A DNA stretch of 64,000 nt from NCBI GenBank assembly GCA_963737545.1, contig CAVTTH010000004.1, positions 310,001 through 374,000 on the forward strand, read 5' to 3'. The position numbers were made by a program, and so were the translations under genes. Of this stretch, positions 34,674 through 42,677 are shown piece by piece. How positions within the stretch are numbered: position 1 is the stretch's first letter; every line of letters starts with the position of its first letter. The notes beneath the pieces are model-generated. The model did not search any database. It saw only the letters and a list, made by a program, of their open reading frames with translations, and was not told where the DNA came from. Origin of the DNA: CAVTTH01 sp963737545 (GTDB taxonomy: Bacteria; Verrucomicrobiota; Verrucomicrobiia; Chthoniobacterales; UBA10450).

Positions 34674-37013
34674 ATGTCGGCCGTGGAACCGAAAATCACT
34701 CCTGAAATCGTTGTTAAACATGGCCTGACGCCGCAGGAATTCGAACGCATAATAAAAATTCTCGGTCGCGAACCGAATTTTACCGAACTCGGAATCTTTT
34801 CCGTGATGTGGAGCGAGCATTGCTCCTACAAAAATTCGCGTCGCGAATTGAAAAAATTTCCGACCACCGGACCGAATATCCTGGTCAAGGCCGGAGAAGA
34901 AAATGCCGGCGTAGTCGATATCGGGGATGGCTGGGCCATCGCCTTCAAAATCGAGAGCCATAATCACCCGAGCGCGATCGAACCATTTCAGGGAGCAGCC
35001 ACCGGTGTCGGAGGAATCATTCGCGACATCTTCACCATGGGCGCCCGCCCGGAATTTCTGCTGAACTCATTGCGTTTCGGTCCAATCACAGAACCCGCCG
35101 AGGGAGGGCGAGGCTCCGGCCGAGCCGTTGATGTCGCCAACGGCTCGGCCGGAGCCTCGCCCTCCCAAGCTCACACACAGCTCGCCACAAACCGGCGCCT
35201 CTTCACCGGGGTCATTTCCGGCATTGCGCATTATGGGAATTGCATCGGCGTGCCGACGATCGGCGGCGAAATTTATTTCGACGAAAGTTTCGAAGGCAAT
35301 CCGCTGGTGAATGTTTTTTGTCTCGGCGTGCTGCGTCACGAGCAACTTGCCCGAGGCGCGGCCAGCGGCATTGGCAATCCCGTTTTTTATGTCGGCGCGG
35401 AAACCGGCCGGGATGGCTTGGCGGGCGCAGCTTTTGCGTCGCGCGAATTGACAGAAGAATCGCGCGAAGATCGACCCGCCGTCCAAGTCGGCGATCCGTT
35501 TAAGGAAAAATTGCTGCTCGAAGCGTGCCTCGAATTGCTTGCGACCGACGCGGTTGCTGGCATTCAGGACATGGGGGCGGCCGGACTGACCTGCTCCACC
35601 TGCGAGACCGCCAGCCGCGGCGGCACCGGCGTCGAAATCGATCTGGCAAAGGTGCCGAAACGCGAGCCAGGGATGACACCATATGAAACGCTTTTGAGTG
35701 AATCGCAGGAGCGCATGCTCATCATCGCGAAGCGCGGAAAAGAAAAAGTCGTTAGGGATATTTTCGAAAAATGGGATGTGCCGTGCGCGGAGATCGGCCG
35801 CGTCACCGGCGACGGCATGATGCGCGTGCGTAACAACGGCAGCGTTGCCGCAGAGATTCCGGCGAAGCCGCTCGCCGATGAGGCGCCACTTTATTCGCGC
35901 GAAGCCAGAGCTCCTGCTCTGACGCCACCGCTCGATCTCGCGAGCGTTCCCGAGATCGACAATCACGATGCGCTGCGCTCGCTCCTGCGCGATCCCACGA
36001 TCGCGTCCAAGAATTGGGTTTATCGCCAATACGATCATATGGTCCGCACCGGCACAGTCGTTAGGCCGGGTTCGGATGCCGCGGTCTTTCATGTGCGCGA
36101 GGCGAACAAGTTTTTGGCCGCAACGACGGATTGCAATTCACTCTATTGCTCTCTTGATCCGCGCGAAGGAGGGCGTATCGCGGTCGCCGAGGCAGCGCGC
36201 AATCTCACCTGCTCGGGCGCGAAACCACTCGCGGTGACAGACAATCTGAATTTCGGCAATCCGTACAAGCCGGAGATTTTCTGGCAGCTGCGCGAAGCCG
36301 TCGACGGCGTGGCCGAAGCTTGCCGTGCCTTCGGCACCCCGGTCACGGGCGGGAATGTCTCTCTATATAATGAGAGCCCGGCCGGCGCGGTCGATCCCAC
36401 ACCAACCATCGCCATGGTCGGTCTGATCGGGAAGGAATGCTTTATCACGACGCAATTCTTCAAGGACGCCGGTGACGTCATCATTCTGGTCGGCAACGTA
36501 GGTGATGAGTTAGGGGCGTCACATTTCCTAAAGGTTTGCCACGGCCGAAAAGAAGGATTTCCGCCGCGTCTCGACATCGAACATGAAATCGCGGTCCAAG
36601 AAACGGTTCGCGAACTGATTCGCTCCGGTCTGGTGAAAAGCGCACACGATTGCTCCGAAGGCGGACTCGCCGTCGCGTTGGCAGAATCGTGTTTCAATCC
36701 GGAAGGGCTTTTCGGCGCTGAAATTGACTGTAGCCGTCGCCCTGTGGGCGACGCCGTCGCGTCCCACCGGGACGCGGCTACAGTGCTTTTCAACGAATCG
36801 CAGTCGCGCATTGTCATTTCTGTGGCGCAGGAAAACGCCGACGCGGCTTTGAAGGCATGCGAGAAACGGCGCGTTCCTGCGCAGAAGCTGGGAAGCGTCG
36901 GTGGCAACGATCTTCAGATTCGTGCGGGAACGGAAGAATTTCGCTGGCCAATCGCAGAGATTTACGATGATTGGTTCAATGCAATTCGGCGCGCAGTTGA
37001 AGATAACATCTGA
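34674..37013 (+). CDS. purL: Phosphoribosylformylglycinamidine synthase subunit II, with two repeat insertions
   Basis: Makes FGAM from FGAR with ammonia supplied by PurQ. Small-type PurL, but 779 residues where ~740 is usual. Motifs: S-V-M-W-S-E-H-C-S-Y-K (His and Cys near the active site), S-H-N-H-P-S-A-I-E, G-A-A-T-G-V-G-G-I-I-R-D and A-H-D-C-S-E-G-G-L-A-V-A-L-A-E. The excess comes from two in-frame palindromes, at 35102-35166 and 36727-36784. They encode Gly/Ala/Ser/Arg-rich loops between conserved strands. The reading frame is intact on both sides. ATG at 34674. PurQ and PurS are not in the window. Confidence 0.95.
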   Translation: MSAVEPKITPEIVVKHGLTPQEFERIIKILGREPNFTELGIFSVMWSEHCSYKNSRRELKKFPTTGPNILVKAGEENAGVVDIGDGWAIAFKIESHNHPSAIEPFQGAATGVGGIIRDIFTMGARPEFLLNSLRFGPITEPAEGGRGSGRAVDVANGSAGASPSQAHTQLATNRRLFTGVISGIAHYGNCIGVPTIGGEIYFDESFEGNPLVNVFCLGVLRHEQLARGAASGIGNPVFYVGAETGRDGLAGAAFASRELTEESREDRPAVQVGDPFKEKLLLEACLELLATDAVAGIQDMGAAGLTCSTCETASRGGTGVEIDLAKVPKREPGMTPYETLLSESQERMLIIAKRGKEKVVRDIFEKWDVPCAEIGRVTGDGMMRVRNNGSVAAEIPAKPLADEAPLYSREARAPALTPPLDLASVPEIDNHDALRSLLRDPTIASKNWVYRQYDHMVRTGTVVRPGSDAAVFHVREANKFLAATTDCNSLYCSLDPREGGRIAVAEAARNLTCSGAKPLAVTDNLNFGNPYKPEIFWQLREAVDGVAEACRAFGTPVTGGNVSLYNESPAGAVDPTPTIAMVGLIGKECFITTQFFKDAGDVIILVGNVGDELGASHFLKVCHGRKEGFPPRLDIEHEIAVQETVRELIRSGLVKSAHDCSEGGLAVALAESCFNPEGLFGAEIDCSRRPVGDAVASHRDAATVLFNESQSRIVISVAQENADAALKACEKRRVPAQKLGSVGGNDLQIRAGTEEFRWPIAEIYDDWFNAIRRAVEDNI
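35102..35166. repeat. Perfect palindrome with 29-base arms inside purL
   Basis: Arms pair at 29 of 29 positions around a seven-base loop. Core of the left arm: GGGAGGGCGAGGCTCCGG. The sequence contributes about 22 codons without breaking the frame (in one-letter code E-G-G-R-G-S-G-R-A and, mirrored, N-G-S-A-G-A-S-P-S). Confidence 0.95.
36727..36784. repeat. Double-hairpin palindrome inside purL
   Basis: 58 bases. Outer arms ACTGTAGCCG and CGGCTACAGT pair; inside lie two smaller hairpins, GTCGCCC/GGGCGAC and GCGTCCC/GGGACGC. In frame it encodes C-S-R-R-P-V-G-D-A-V-A-S-H-R-D-A-A. A degenerate GTAGCCGCCG relative lies at 8175. Confidence 0.9.
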
Positions 37014-37069
37014 AAGCCTGTCTCGATCACCCATTGAACGAGCGACGGATTAGCGGATAATTACAGACA

Positions 37070-38695
37070 ATGTCTCTTGATCCACTGGGGCAGGACGAGG
37101 TACCGGACTCGCTCACATTTCCACAACACGAATGCGGCCTCTTCGGTGTGTTCGGGCACCCGAATGCCGCGGTGCTCACTTACTATGGACTTTTTGCGCT
37201 CCAGCATCGGGGCCAGGAAAGCGCTGGCATTGTTACGACGACTGGGCCGGATGCCTCGTTCCAGCAACACCGCGACATGGGACTCGTTTCGCAGGTTTTC
37301 GGGCAGGAAGACTTGGAGCGACTGAAAGGGACGCGGGCCGTCGGTCACACCCGTTATTCCACCACCGGCACGAGCACGTTGAAAAATGCGCAACCGTTCG
37401 TGGTCGATTGCTTGCGCGGCCAGCTTGCCGTCGCGCATAACGGCAACCTGATCAACGCCGCGGTGCTGCGTGATGAACTGGAACGCAAGGGCTCCATTTT
37501 CCAAACAACAGCGGATAGCGAAATCATTCTCCACCTTCTCGCGCAACCGGCGAAAAATGGCGCGAGCTCGCTCAGTGCGCTGCGCCGGCTCGAAGGCGCC
37601 TTCTCGCTCATCATCATGAGCGAGCGCGAGCTGATCGCGGTGCGCGATCCGTTCGGCTTTCGCCCGCTCGCGCTCGGCAAACTCGATGACGCCTACATTC
37701 TCGCGTCCGAAAGCTGTGCGCTCGATCTCATCCACGCAAAATTCATCCGCGAGGTGGAACCGGGCGAAGTGTTGATCATCAGTGAAGATGGTCTCCGCTC
37801 GGAGTGGCCATACCGCGACGAACAGCAGGCCTTCTGCATGTTCGAGTATGTCTATTTCTCCCGGCCCGACAGCATCATCGGCAACGTCAATGTCGCGAAA
37901 GTCCGCACCGAGATGGGACGTGAACTTGCGCGCCGCTATCCGGTGGAAGCAGATATCGTTGTGCCGGTGCCGGACTCGGGAAATTACGCCGCGCTCGGTT
38001 TTGCCCATGAGCTCGGCATTCCCTACGAACACGCTTTCGTCCGCAATCACTATATCGGGCGCACGTTTCTCCAGCCGAGCCAGCTCATTCGCGACTTCGA
38101 TGTCCGGGTGAAATTGAATCTGATCAAGGAAGCCGTGGAAGGAAAACGCGTTGTCGTCATCGATGACTCGATCGTCCGCGGAACGACAGCGCGCGCGCGC
38201 GTCGTCAATCTGCGTGAGGCTGGCGCAAGGGAAGTGCACATGCGCGTGAGTTGCCCGCCGCATCGGTTCGCCTGCCATTACGGCATTGATTTTCCCGATC
38301 CGGAAAAGTTGATCGCGAACCGATTTTCGATGGAACAAATCTGCGAATACCTCGGTGTGGACAGTCTGGGCTATCTCGACCTCGAAGGAATGGTGCGCGC
38401 CACCGGAAAGCCGATGAACCATTTTTGCCTCGCCTGTTTCACTGGCAAATATCCTCTCCCCGTCGATCCCGAGCTCGACAAGTTCATCATGGAAAAGCGC
38501 GAGCACCGCGCCAAGGCGCTCGCCGCCGACGAAACGCATCCCGACGCTCTTTGCGGATTTGAAGTGAATGTCATGTCGAGCGAAGTCGAGAACTTTCCCT
38601 TTTGTCATCCCGAGCGCAGTCGAGGGATCCCGTCGCGTCAGCTGGAAGATTCCTCCACGGGATTCCTCGACTCCGCTCCGCTTCGCTCGGAATGA
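37070..38695 (+). CDS. purF: Amidophosphoribosyltransferase, with a repeat-derived C-terminus
   Basis: First committed step of purine synthesis. 541 residues. The glutamine-hydrolysing Cys follows the propeptide (E-C-G-L-F-G-V-F-G), the PRPP loop is V-V-V-I-D-D-S-I-V-R-G-T-T, and F-C-L-A-C-F-T-G-K-Y is typical of the C-terminal half. The last ~35 codons are read from a repeat (residues H-P-E-R-S-R-G-I-P). Its end provides TGA overlapping the purM start ATG, so purF and purM are coupled. Confidence 0.95.
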   Translation: MSLDPLGQDEVPDSLTFPQHECGLFGVFGHPNAAVLTYYGLFALQHRGQESAGIVTTTGPDASFQQHRDMGLVSQVFGQEDLERLKGTRAVGHTRYSTTGTSTLKNAQPFVVDCLRGQLAVAHNGNLINAAVLRDELERKGSIFQTTADSEIILHLLAQPAKNGASSLSALRRLEGAFSLIIMSERELIAVRDPFGFRPLALGKLDDAYILASESCALDLIHAKFIREVEPGEVLIISEDGLRSEWPYRDEQQAFCMFEYVYFSRPDSIIGNVNVAKVRTEMGRELARRYPVEADIVVPVPDSGNYAALGFAHELGIPYEHAFVRNHYIGRTFLQPSQLIRDFDVRVKLNLIKEAVEGKRVVVIDDSIVRGTTARARVVNLREAGAREVHMRVSCPPHRFACHYGIDFPDPEKLIANRFSMEQICEYLGVDSLGYLDLEGMVRATGKPMNHFCLACFTGKYPLPVDPELDKFIMEKREHRAKALAADETHPDALCGFEVNVMSSEVENFPFCHPERSRGIPSRQLEDSSTGFLDSAPLRSE

Positions 38696-38696
38696 C
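38570..38696. repeat. GTCATCCCGAGCG-type repeat, copy 3, at the purF-purM junction
   Basis: A partial left arm (GTCATGTCGAGCGAAGTCGA) is followed by GTCATCCCGAGCGCAGTCGA from 38604 and the right arm CGCTTCGCTCGGAATGAC ending at 38696. The bases AATGAC of the right arm contain both the purM ATG (38692-38694) and the purF TGA (38693-38695). Confidence 0.85.
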
Positions 38697-39708
38697 AAAA
38701 AAAGCTTACGCGCGCGCCGGCGTGGATGTTGACCTCGGCAACTTCATCAAGCAGCGCATCCAGGCGCGCGTTGGAGAAACGCACGGGCCGGAGGTTCTCG
38801 GAAAAATCGGCGGCTTCGGCGGGCTTTTCGCGCCCGATTTTTCCGGGATGCGGCAACCGGTGCTGGTCGCGAGTGTCGATGGTGTCGGCACAAAGCTGAA
38901 GATCGCGTTCGCAATGAAACGCCACGACACCGTTGGCGCTGATCTGGTGAACCATTGCGTCAACGACATCGCCGTCCTCGGTGCGCGCCCACTTTTCTTT
39001 CTCGATTATATCGGGGCGGAAAAATTGGAGCCGCGTGTTTTCGATCAACTCCTCCGCGGCTTCACCCGCGCCTGTCGCACCGCCGGTTGCGCGCTGCTCG
39101 GCGGCGAAACCGCGCAAATGCCCGGCATGTATCGCAAAGGCGAATATGATCTGGCCGGCTGCATCGTTGGCGTGGTCGATCGCGCCGCGATCATTGATGG
39201 CCGAGGGATCAAACCCGGCGACGTGGTTCTCGGGTTGGCGTCGAGCGGACTTCATACCAACGGCTATTCGCTCGCCCGAAAGATCTTTTTCGAAAAAATG
39301 CGGCTCAAACCCTCATCGCGGCTTCCTGGCCTAACGAATTCTATTGGTGGGGAACTTCTGCGACCGCACAAGAATTATCAACCGCTTTTGGAGAAGGCTG
39401 CGCCCGGAATGATCAAGGGACTCGCCCACATCACCGGCGGCGGTTTGATCGATAATCTACCGCGGATATTACCGAAAAATTGCGACGCGATGATCGACAC
39501 CCACAGCTGGATCGTCCCTTCGATCTTCAGAATTCTTCAGGAGAAGGGAAAGGTGAATCGCAAAGAAATGTATCAGGTCTTCAACATGGGGATCGGGATG
39601 GCGGCAATCGTCGCGCCCGCCGATGCGAAAAATGTTGCGCGAATCCTGGCGGCTCAAACGATCGGAGAAATCGTGCGCGGCACTGGCATGACCAGGTTGG
39701 CGTTGTAG
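38692..39708 (+). CDS. purM: Phosphoribosylformylglycinamidine cyclo-ligase
   Basis: AIR synthetase, the fifth step of purine synthesis. 338 residues from ATG 38692, a start that is part of the repeat. Upstream readings from 38602 translate the repeat and are rejected. Motifs: Y-A-R-A-G-V-D-V-D, D-G-V-G-T-K-L-K, H-C-V-N-D-I-A-V-L-G-A-R-P-L-F-F-L-D-Y, L-L-G-G-E-T-A-Q-M-P-G-M-Y. The stop TAG (39706-39708) lies in another repeat (TTGTAGGGGAAGC). Confidence 0.95.
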   Translation: MTKKAYARAGVDVDLGNFIKQRIQARVGETHGPEVLGKIGGFGGLFAPDFSGMRQPVLVASVDGVGTKLKIAFAMKRHDTVGADLVNHCVNDIAVLGARPLFFLDYIGAEKLEPRVFDQLLRGFTRACRTAGCALLGGETAQMPGMYRKGEYDLAGCIVGVVDRAAIIDGRGIKPGDVVLGLASSGLHTNGYSLARKIFFEKMRLKPSSRLPGLTNSIGGELLRPHKNYQPLLEKAAPGMIKGLAHITGGGLIDNLPRILPKNCDAMIDTHSWIVPSIFRILQEKGKVNRKEMYQVFNMGIGMAAIVAPADAKNVARILAAQTIGEIVRGTGMTRLAL

Positions 39709-39861
39709 GGGAAGCTGGCAGCTTGCTTGTCATCCCGAGCGCAGCCGAGGGATCCCGATGCGACAACCTCAGTATCGTGAGCAAACATCGGTCCACCGCT
39801 TTTCTGGCAAAGAAAACTTCTCGGTTGGGGAGCGGGGTCCCTCGACTCCGCTCGGGATGAC
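39704..39861. repeat. TTGTAGGGGAAGC repeat half plus GTCATCCCGAGCG-type repeat, copy 4
   Basis: 39704-39727 is TGTAGGGGAAGCTGGCAGCT with a small hairpin (AAGCTGGCAGCTT). From 39729 a GTCATCCCGAGC-type repeat follows and runs to CTCGGGATGAC at 39861. The first element supplies the purM stop codon. It is followed by 31 bases before the next gene. Confidence 0.85.
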
Positions 39862-39892
39862 AGCAAAAGAAAGTGCCGCTAACGTTTGTGCG

Positions 39893-40795
39893 ATGGAAAA
39901 ACGCCGGCTCGGAAAGACTGATATGCAAGTTTCCGTCCTCGGCTTTGGCGCGTCCGAGATCGGTTATGAGGAAGCTTCTCAAGCGACGGTCGAGCAATTG
40001 CTCAAAAGCGCTCTCGACGCCGGCCTGAACGTTATCGACACGGCCGAATGCTATCGCGACAGCGAAGCGATGATCGGGAAGGCAGTCGGAAATCGCCGCG
40101 CTGATTATTACCTTTTCACCAAATGCGGACATCCGCACGGAGCGGAGAGTGGAGCGAATTGGTCGCACCAATCGATTCTGGAAAGCATCGAGCGGAGCTT
40201 GGGTCGATTACAAACTGACGTGTTGGACGTAGTTCATCTCCACAGTTGCTCGGAAGCGGAGCTGCGCAAAGGCGAAGCCATTGCAGCGCTGCAAGCGGCG
40301 CGCGACCGCGGCCATACCCGTTTTATCGGCTACAGCGGCGATGGTCAGGCCGCGCGCTATGCGGTCGAGTGCGGCGCGTTCGATTCGTTGCAAACGTCGA
40401 TCAACATCGCCGATCAGGAAGCAATCGAACTGATCGTACCGCTCGCGCGCGAACGCGGAATGGGAGTGATCGCAAAACGTCCGATTGCGAACGTGGCTTG
40501 GAAAACGGGACACAAACCGGCCAACTCCTATCACCAAATCTATTGGGAACGATTGCAGAAATTGGGCTTCGATTTTTTGCGGACAGCGGATTTGGATAAG
40601 GCAATTGCGACCGCGCTGCGCTTCACTCTCAGTGTGCCCGGCGTCGCGACCGCCATCGTTGGAACCGCAAAACCGGAGCGATGGGAACAAAACGCCCAAT
40701 TGATTGAAGCCGGCGCATTAAGCGACGCGGAATTCAACGCGGTTCGTGAGCGGTGGGATGATATCGCGCCCAGAACCTGGGTCGGACAAACCTGA
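39893..40795 (+). CDS. Aldo/keto reductase
   Basis: 300 residues from ATG 39893; the longer frame from 39758 reads through a repeat. TIM-barrel NADPH oxidoreductase: L-G-K-T-D-M-Q-V-S-V-L-G-F-G, D-T-A-E-C-Y (catalytic Asp and Tyr), F-T-K-C-G-H (Lys), and V-H-L-H-S (His). The last residues carry G-T-A-K-P-E-R-W, a nucleotide-contact segment. Substrate unknown. It is followed three bases later by a second, frameshifted reductase. Confidence 0.85.
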   Translation: MEKRRLGKTDMQVSVLGFGASEIGYEEASQATVEQLLKSALDAGLNVIDTAECYRDSEAMIGKAVGNRRADYYLFTKCGHPHGAESGANWSHQSILESIERSLGRLQTDVLDVVHLHSCSEAELRKGEAIAALQAARDRGHTRFIGYSGDGQAARYAVECGAFDSLQTSINIADQEAIELIVPLARERGMGVIAKRPIANVAWKTGHKPANSYHQIYWERLQKLGFDFLRTADLDKAIATALRFTLSVPGVATAIVGTAKPERWEQNAQLIEAGALSDAEFNAVRERWDDIAPRTWVGQT

Positions 40796-40798
40796 TTT

Positions 40799-41789
40799 AT
40801 GAAACAGCGAAAACTTGGACGCGGTGGACCGCTGGTTAGCGCGCTCGGCCTCGGCTGCATGGGCATGTCGGATTTTTACGGCGGACGCAATGACGCGGAA
40901 TCCATTGCCACGATTCATCGCGCGCTCGATCTTGGAATCACCTTCTTCGACACCGCGGACGTGTACGGTCCGCACACGAATGAAGAACTCCTCGGCCGCG
41001 CGATCAAAGGTCGTCGCGATCAAGTTGTTCTGGCGACGAAGTTCGGCATCATCCGTGACGATGCGAAGCCGCAGTTTCGCGGGATCAACGGCAAGCGCGA
41101 CTACGTCCGGCAAGCGTGTGAAGGAAGTCTGCGCCGGCTCGGAGTAGAAACGATTGATCTTTATTATCAGCACCGGGTCGATCCGGAGACGTCGATCGAA
41201 GAAACGGTTGGCGCCATGGCGGAGCTCGTTAGCGCAGGGAAGGTGCGCTATCTCGGCTTGTCCGAAGCGGGTTCCGCCACCATTCGCCGCGCGCACGCGG
41301 TTCATCCGATCACTGCGCTGCAATCGGAGTACTCGCTTTGGACACGCGAGCCGGAGGACGAAATTCTGCCGACATGTCGCGAGCTTGGGATCGGCTTTGT
41401 TCCGTACAGCCCGCTCGGACGCGGTTTTCTCACCGGGCAAATTAAACGGTTCGAGGATTTGCCCGAGGGCGATTACCGGCGGACCGCACCGCGATTTCAG
41501 GGAGAGAATTTCCAGCGCAATCTCGATTTGGTGCAGCGTGTGGCCGAAATTGCCCGGGAGAAAACATTGCACCTCCGCACAGTTGGCCCTGGCCTGGGTG
41601 CTGGCCCAGGGCGAGCAGATTGTCCCCATTCCCGGGACGAAGCGGCGGAAATACTTGCAGGAAAACATCGGTGCGCTTGATGTCAGCCTAACGAGTAACG
41701 ATCTCGCTCGCATCAACGAGCGCTCGCCCAAGGGCGTCGCCGCCGGTTCGCGCTATCCGGAAGCGATGATGAAACTGGTCGGACGGTGA
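40799..41789 (+). pseudogene. Second aldo/keto reductase, frameshifted
   Basis: ~330-residue enzyme split near 41560-41569. Frame 1 starts M-K-Q-R-K-L-G-R-G-G-P-L-V-S-A-L-G-L-G and includes D-T-A-D-V-Y-G-P, A-T-K-F-G and Y-Y-Q-H-R-V. Frame 2 continues with A-Q-L-A-L-A-W-V-L-A-Q-G-E-Q-I-V-P-I-P-G-T-K and ends L-V-G-R. Dropping one A from the AAAA run at 41561-41564 restores the full protein. Start ATG 40799. It belongs to the AKR group with an R-V-D-P substrate pattern. Confidence 0.75.
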
Positions 41790-41858
41790 GATAAGTTCCA
41801 AGAGCAGTCATTTTGGCATTGGACAAGCACATTGCTGCTTCGATGATAGGCGGGGCCG

Positions 41859-41930
41859 GGGCAGTTAGCTCAGCGGTAGAGCGGCACGTTTACACCGTGT
41901 TGGTCGGGGGTTCGATCCCCTCACTGCCCA
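41859..41930 (+). tRNA. tRNA-Val (anticodon UAC)
   Basis: 72 bases. Acceptor arm GGGCAGT pairs with ACTGCCC; discriminator A. D arm GCTC..GAGC, anticodon loop TTTACAC with UAC in the middle, T arm CGGGG-GTTCGATC-CCC. CCA is not encoded. It lies between the reductase and the deaminase. Confidence 0.95.
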
Positions 41931-41934
41931 TATT

Positions 41935-42016
41935 TCTGTAGCGGCGGTCTCCGACCGTCGCAGATGAAAAGAGAAATCTGGAAAAGAAGGCGACGGTCAG
42001 AGACCGCCGCTACAGA
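41935..42016. repeat. GTAGCGGCGGTCT palindrome, copy 2
   Basis: 26-base arms (TCTGTAGCGGCGGTCTCC and so on) with a single mismatch, around a 30-base loop. It directly follows tRNA-Val and precedes the deaminase, so it could end the tRNA transcript. Compare 2243-2320. Confidence 0.85.
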
Positions 42017-42022
42017 CAAGCG

Positions 42023-42460
42023 ATGACCGATCAGGAATTGATGAACGCCGCCATTGCGCAGGCGCGGAAAAGTCTCGCCGAGGGTGGCATTCCCATTGGT
42101 TCCGCTCTCGCCCGCGATGGAAAACTTTTGGCCGTCGGTCACAACAAGCGCGTTCAGGAAAACGATCCGGTGACCCACGCGGAGATCGACTGTCTGCGCA
42201 ACGCCGGCCGGATCGGCAGCTTTCATGATACCGTCCTCTATTCCACGCTCATGCCTTGCTATCTCTGTGCCGGCGCCGTGGTCCAGTTTGGCATTCGTAG
42301 AGTGATCGTGGGCGAAAGCCGGACTTTTGCCGGAGCGGCTGATTTCATGCGCACGCATGACGTGGATGTGATCGATCTCGATCTTCCGGAATGCATCGAG
42401 ATGATGCGCGAGTTTATTGCCAACTATCCACAACTGTGGGATGAAGATATCGGTCGTTAG
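42023..42460 (+). CDS. Cytosine deaminase, FCY1-like zinc deaminase
   Basis: 145 residues of the cytidine-deaminase-like fold. Zinc ligands and catalytic Glu: H-A-E-I-D, then M-P-C-Y-L-C. Other features match the yeast-type cytosine deaminase more than TadA: G-G-I-P-I-G-S-A-L at the start, L-Y-S-T-L-M-P-C, and the ending F-I-A-N-Y-P-Q-L-W-D-E-D-I-G-R. It would convert cytosine to uracil in salvage. Start ATG 42023. Confidence 0.8.
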   Translation: MTDQELMNAAIAQARKSLAEGGIPIGSALARDGKLLAVGHNKRVQENDPVTHAEIDCLRNAGRIGSFHDTVLYSTLMPCYLCAGAVVQFGIRRVIVGESRTFAGAADFMRTHDVDVIDLDLPECIEMMREFIANYPQLWDEDIGR

Positions 42461-42511
42461 GGACGAGTGTTCGGTGGCGCAGGCCTGCATCGTGTGTCGC
42501 TCGCCATAACG

Positions 42512-42594
42512 GTCATCCCGAGCGAAGTCGAGGGATCCCGCTGCGACGCCTAGAGCTTCTTTCACTGGATTTCTCGACTTCGCTCCGGGATGAC
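42512..42594. repeat. GTCATCCCGAGCG-type inverted repeat, copy 5
   Basis: Begins GTCATCCCGAGCGAAGTCGA and ends CGACTTCGCTCCGGGATGAC. The clearest member of the family. It lies between the deaminase and the OPT gene. Confidence 0.85.
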
Positions 42595-42677
42595 GAGAAT
42601 TTTTGCGATTGCCTTTCTCGGCTGTAACTGGCTTGTTCACCACCGGAACGCACGAGAGCCCAAGCCGGGACGAAATT

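Noticed and set aside
37061..38698. A 545-codon open frame antisense to purF
   Set aside because: It mirrors purF exactly and arises from GC-rich codon use; it has no recognisable protein features.
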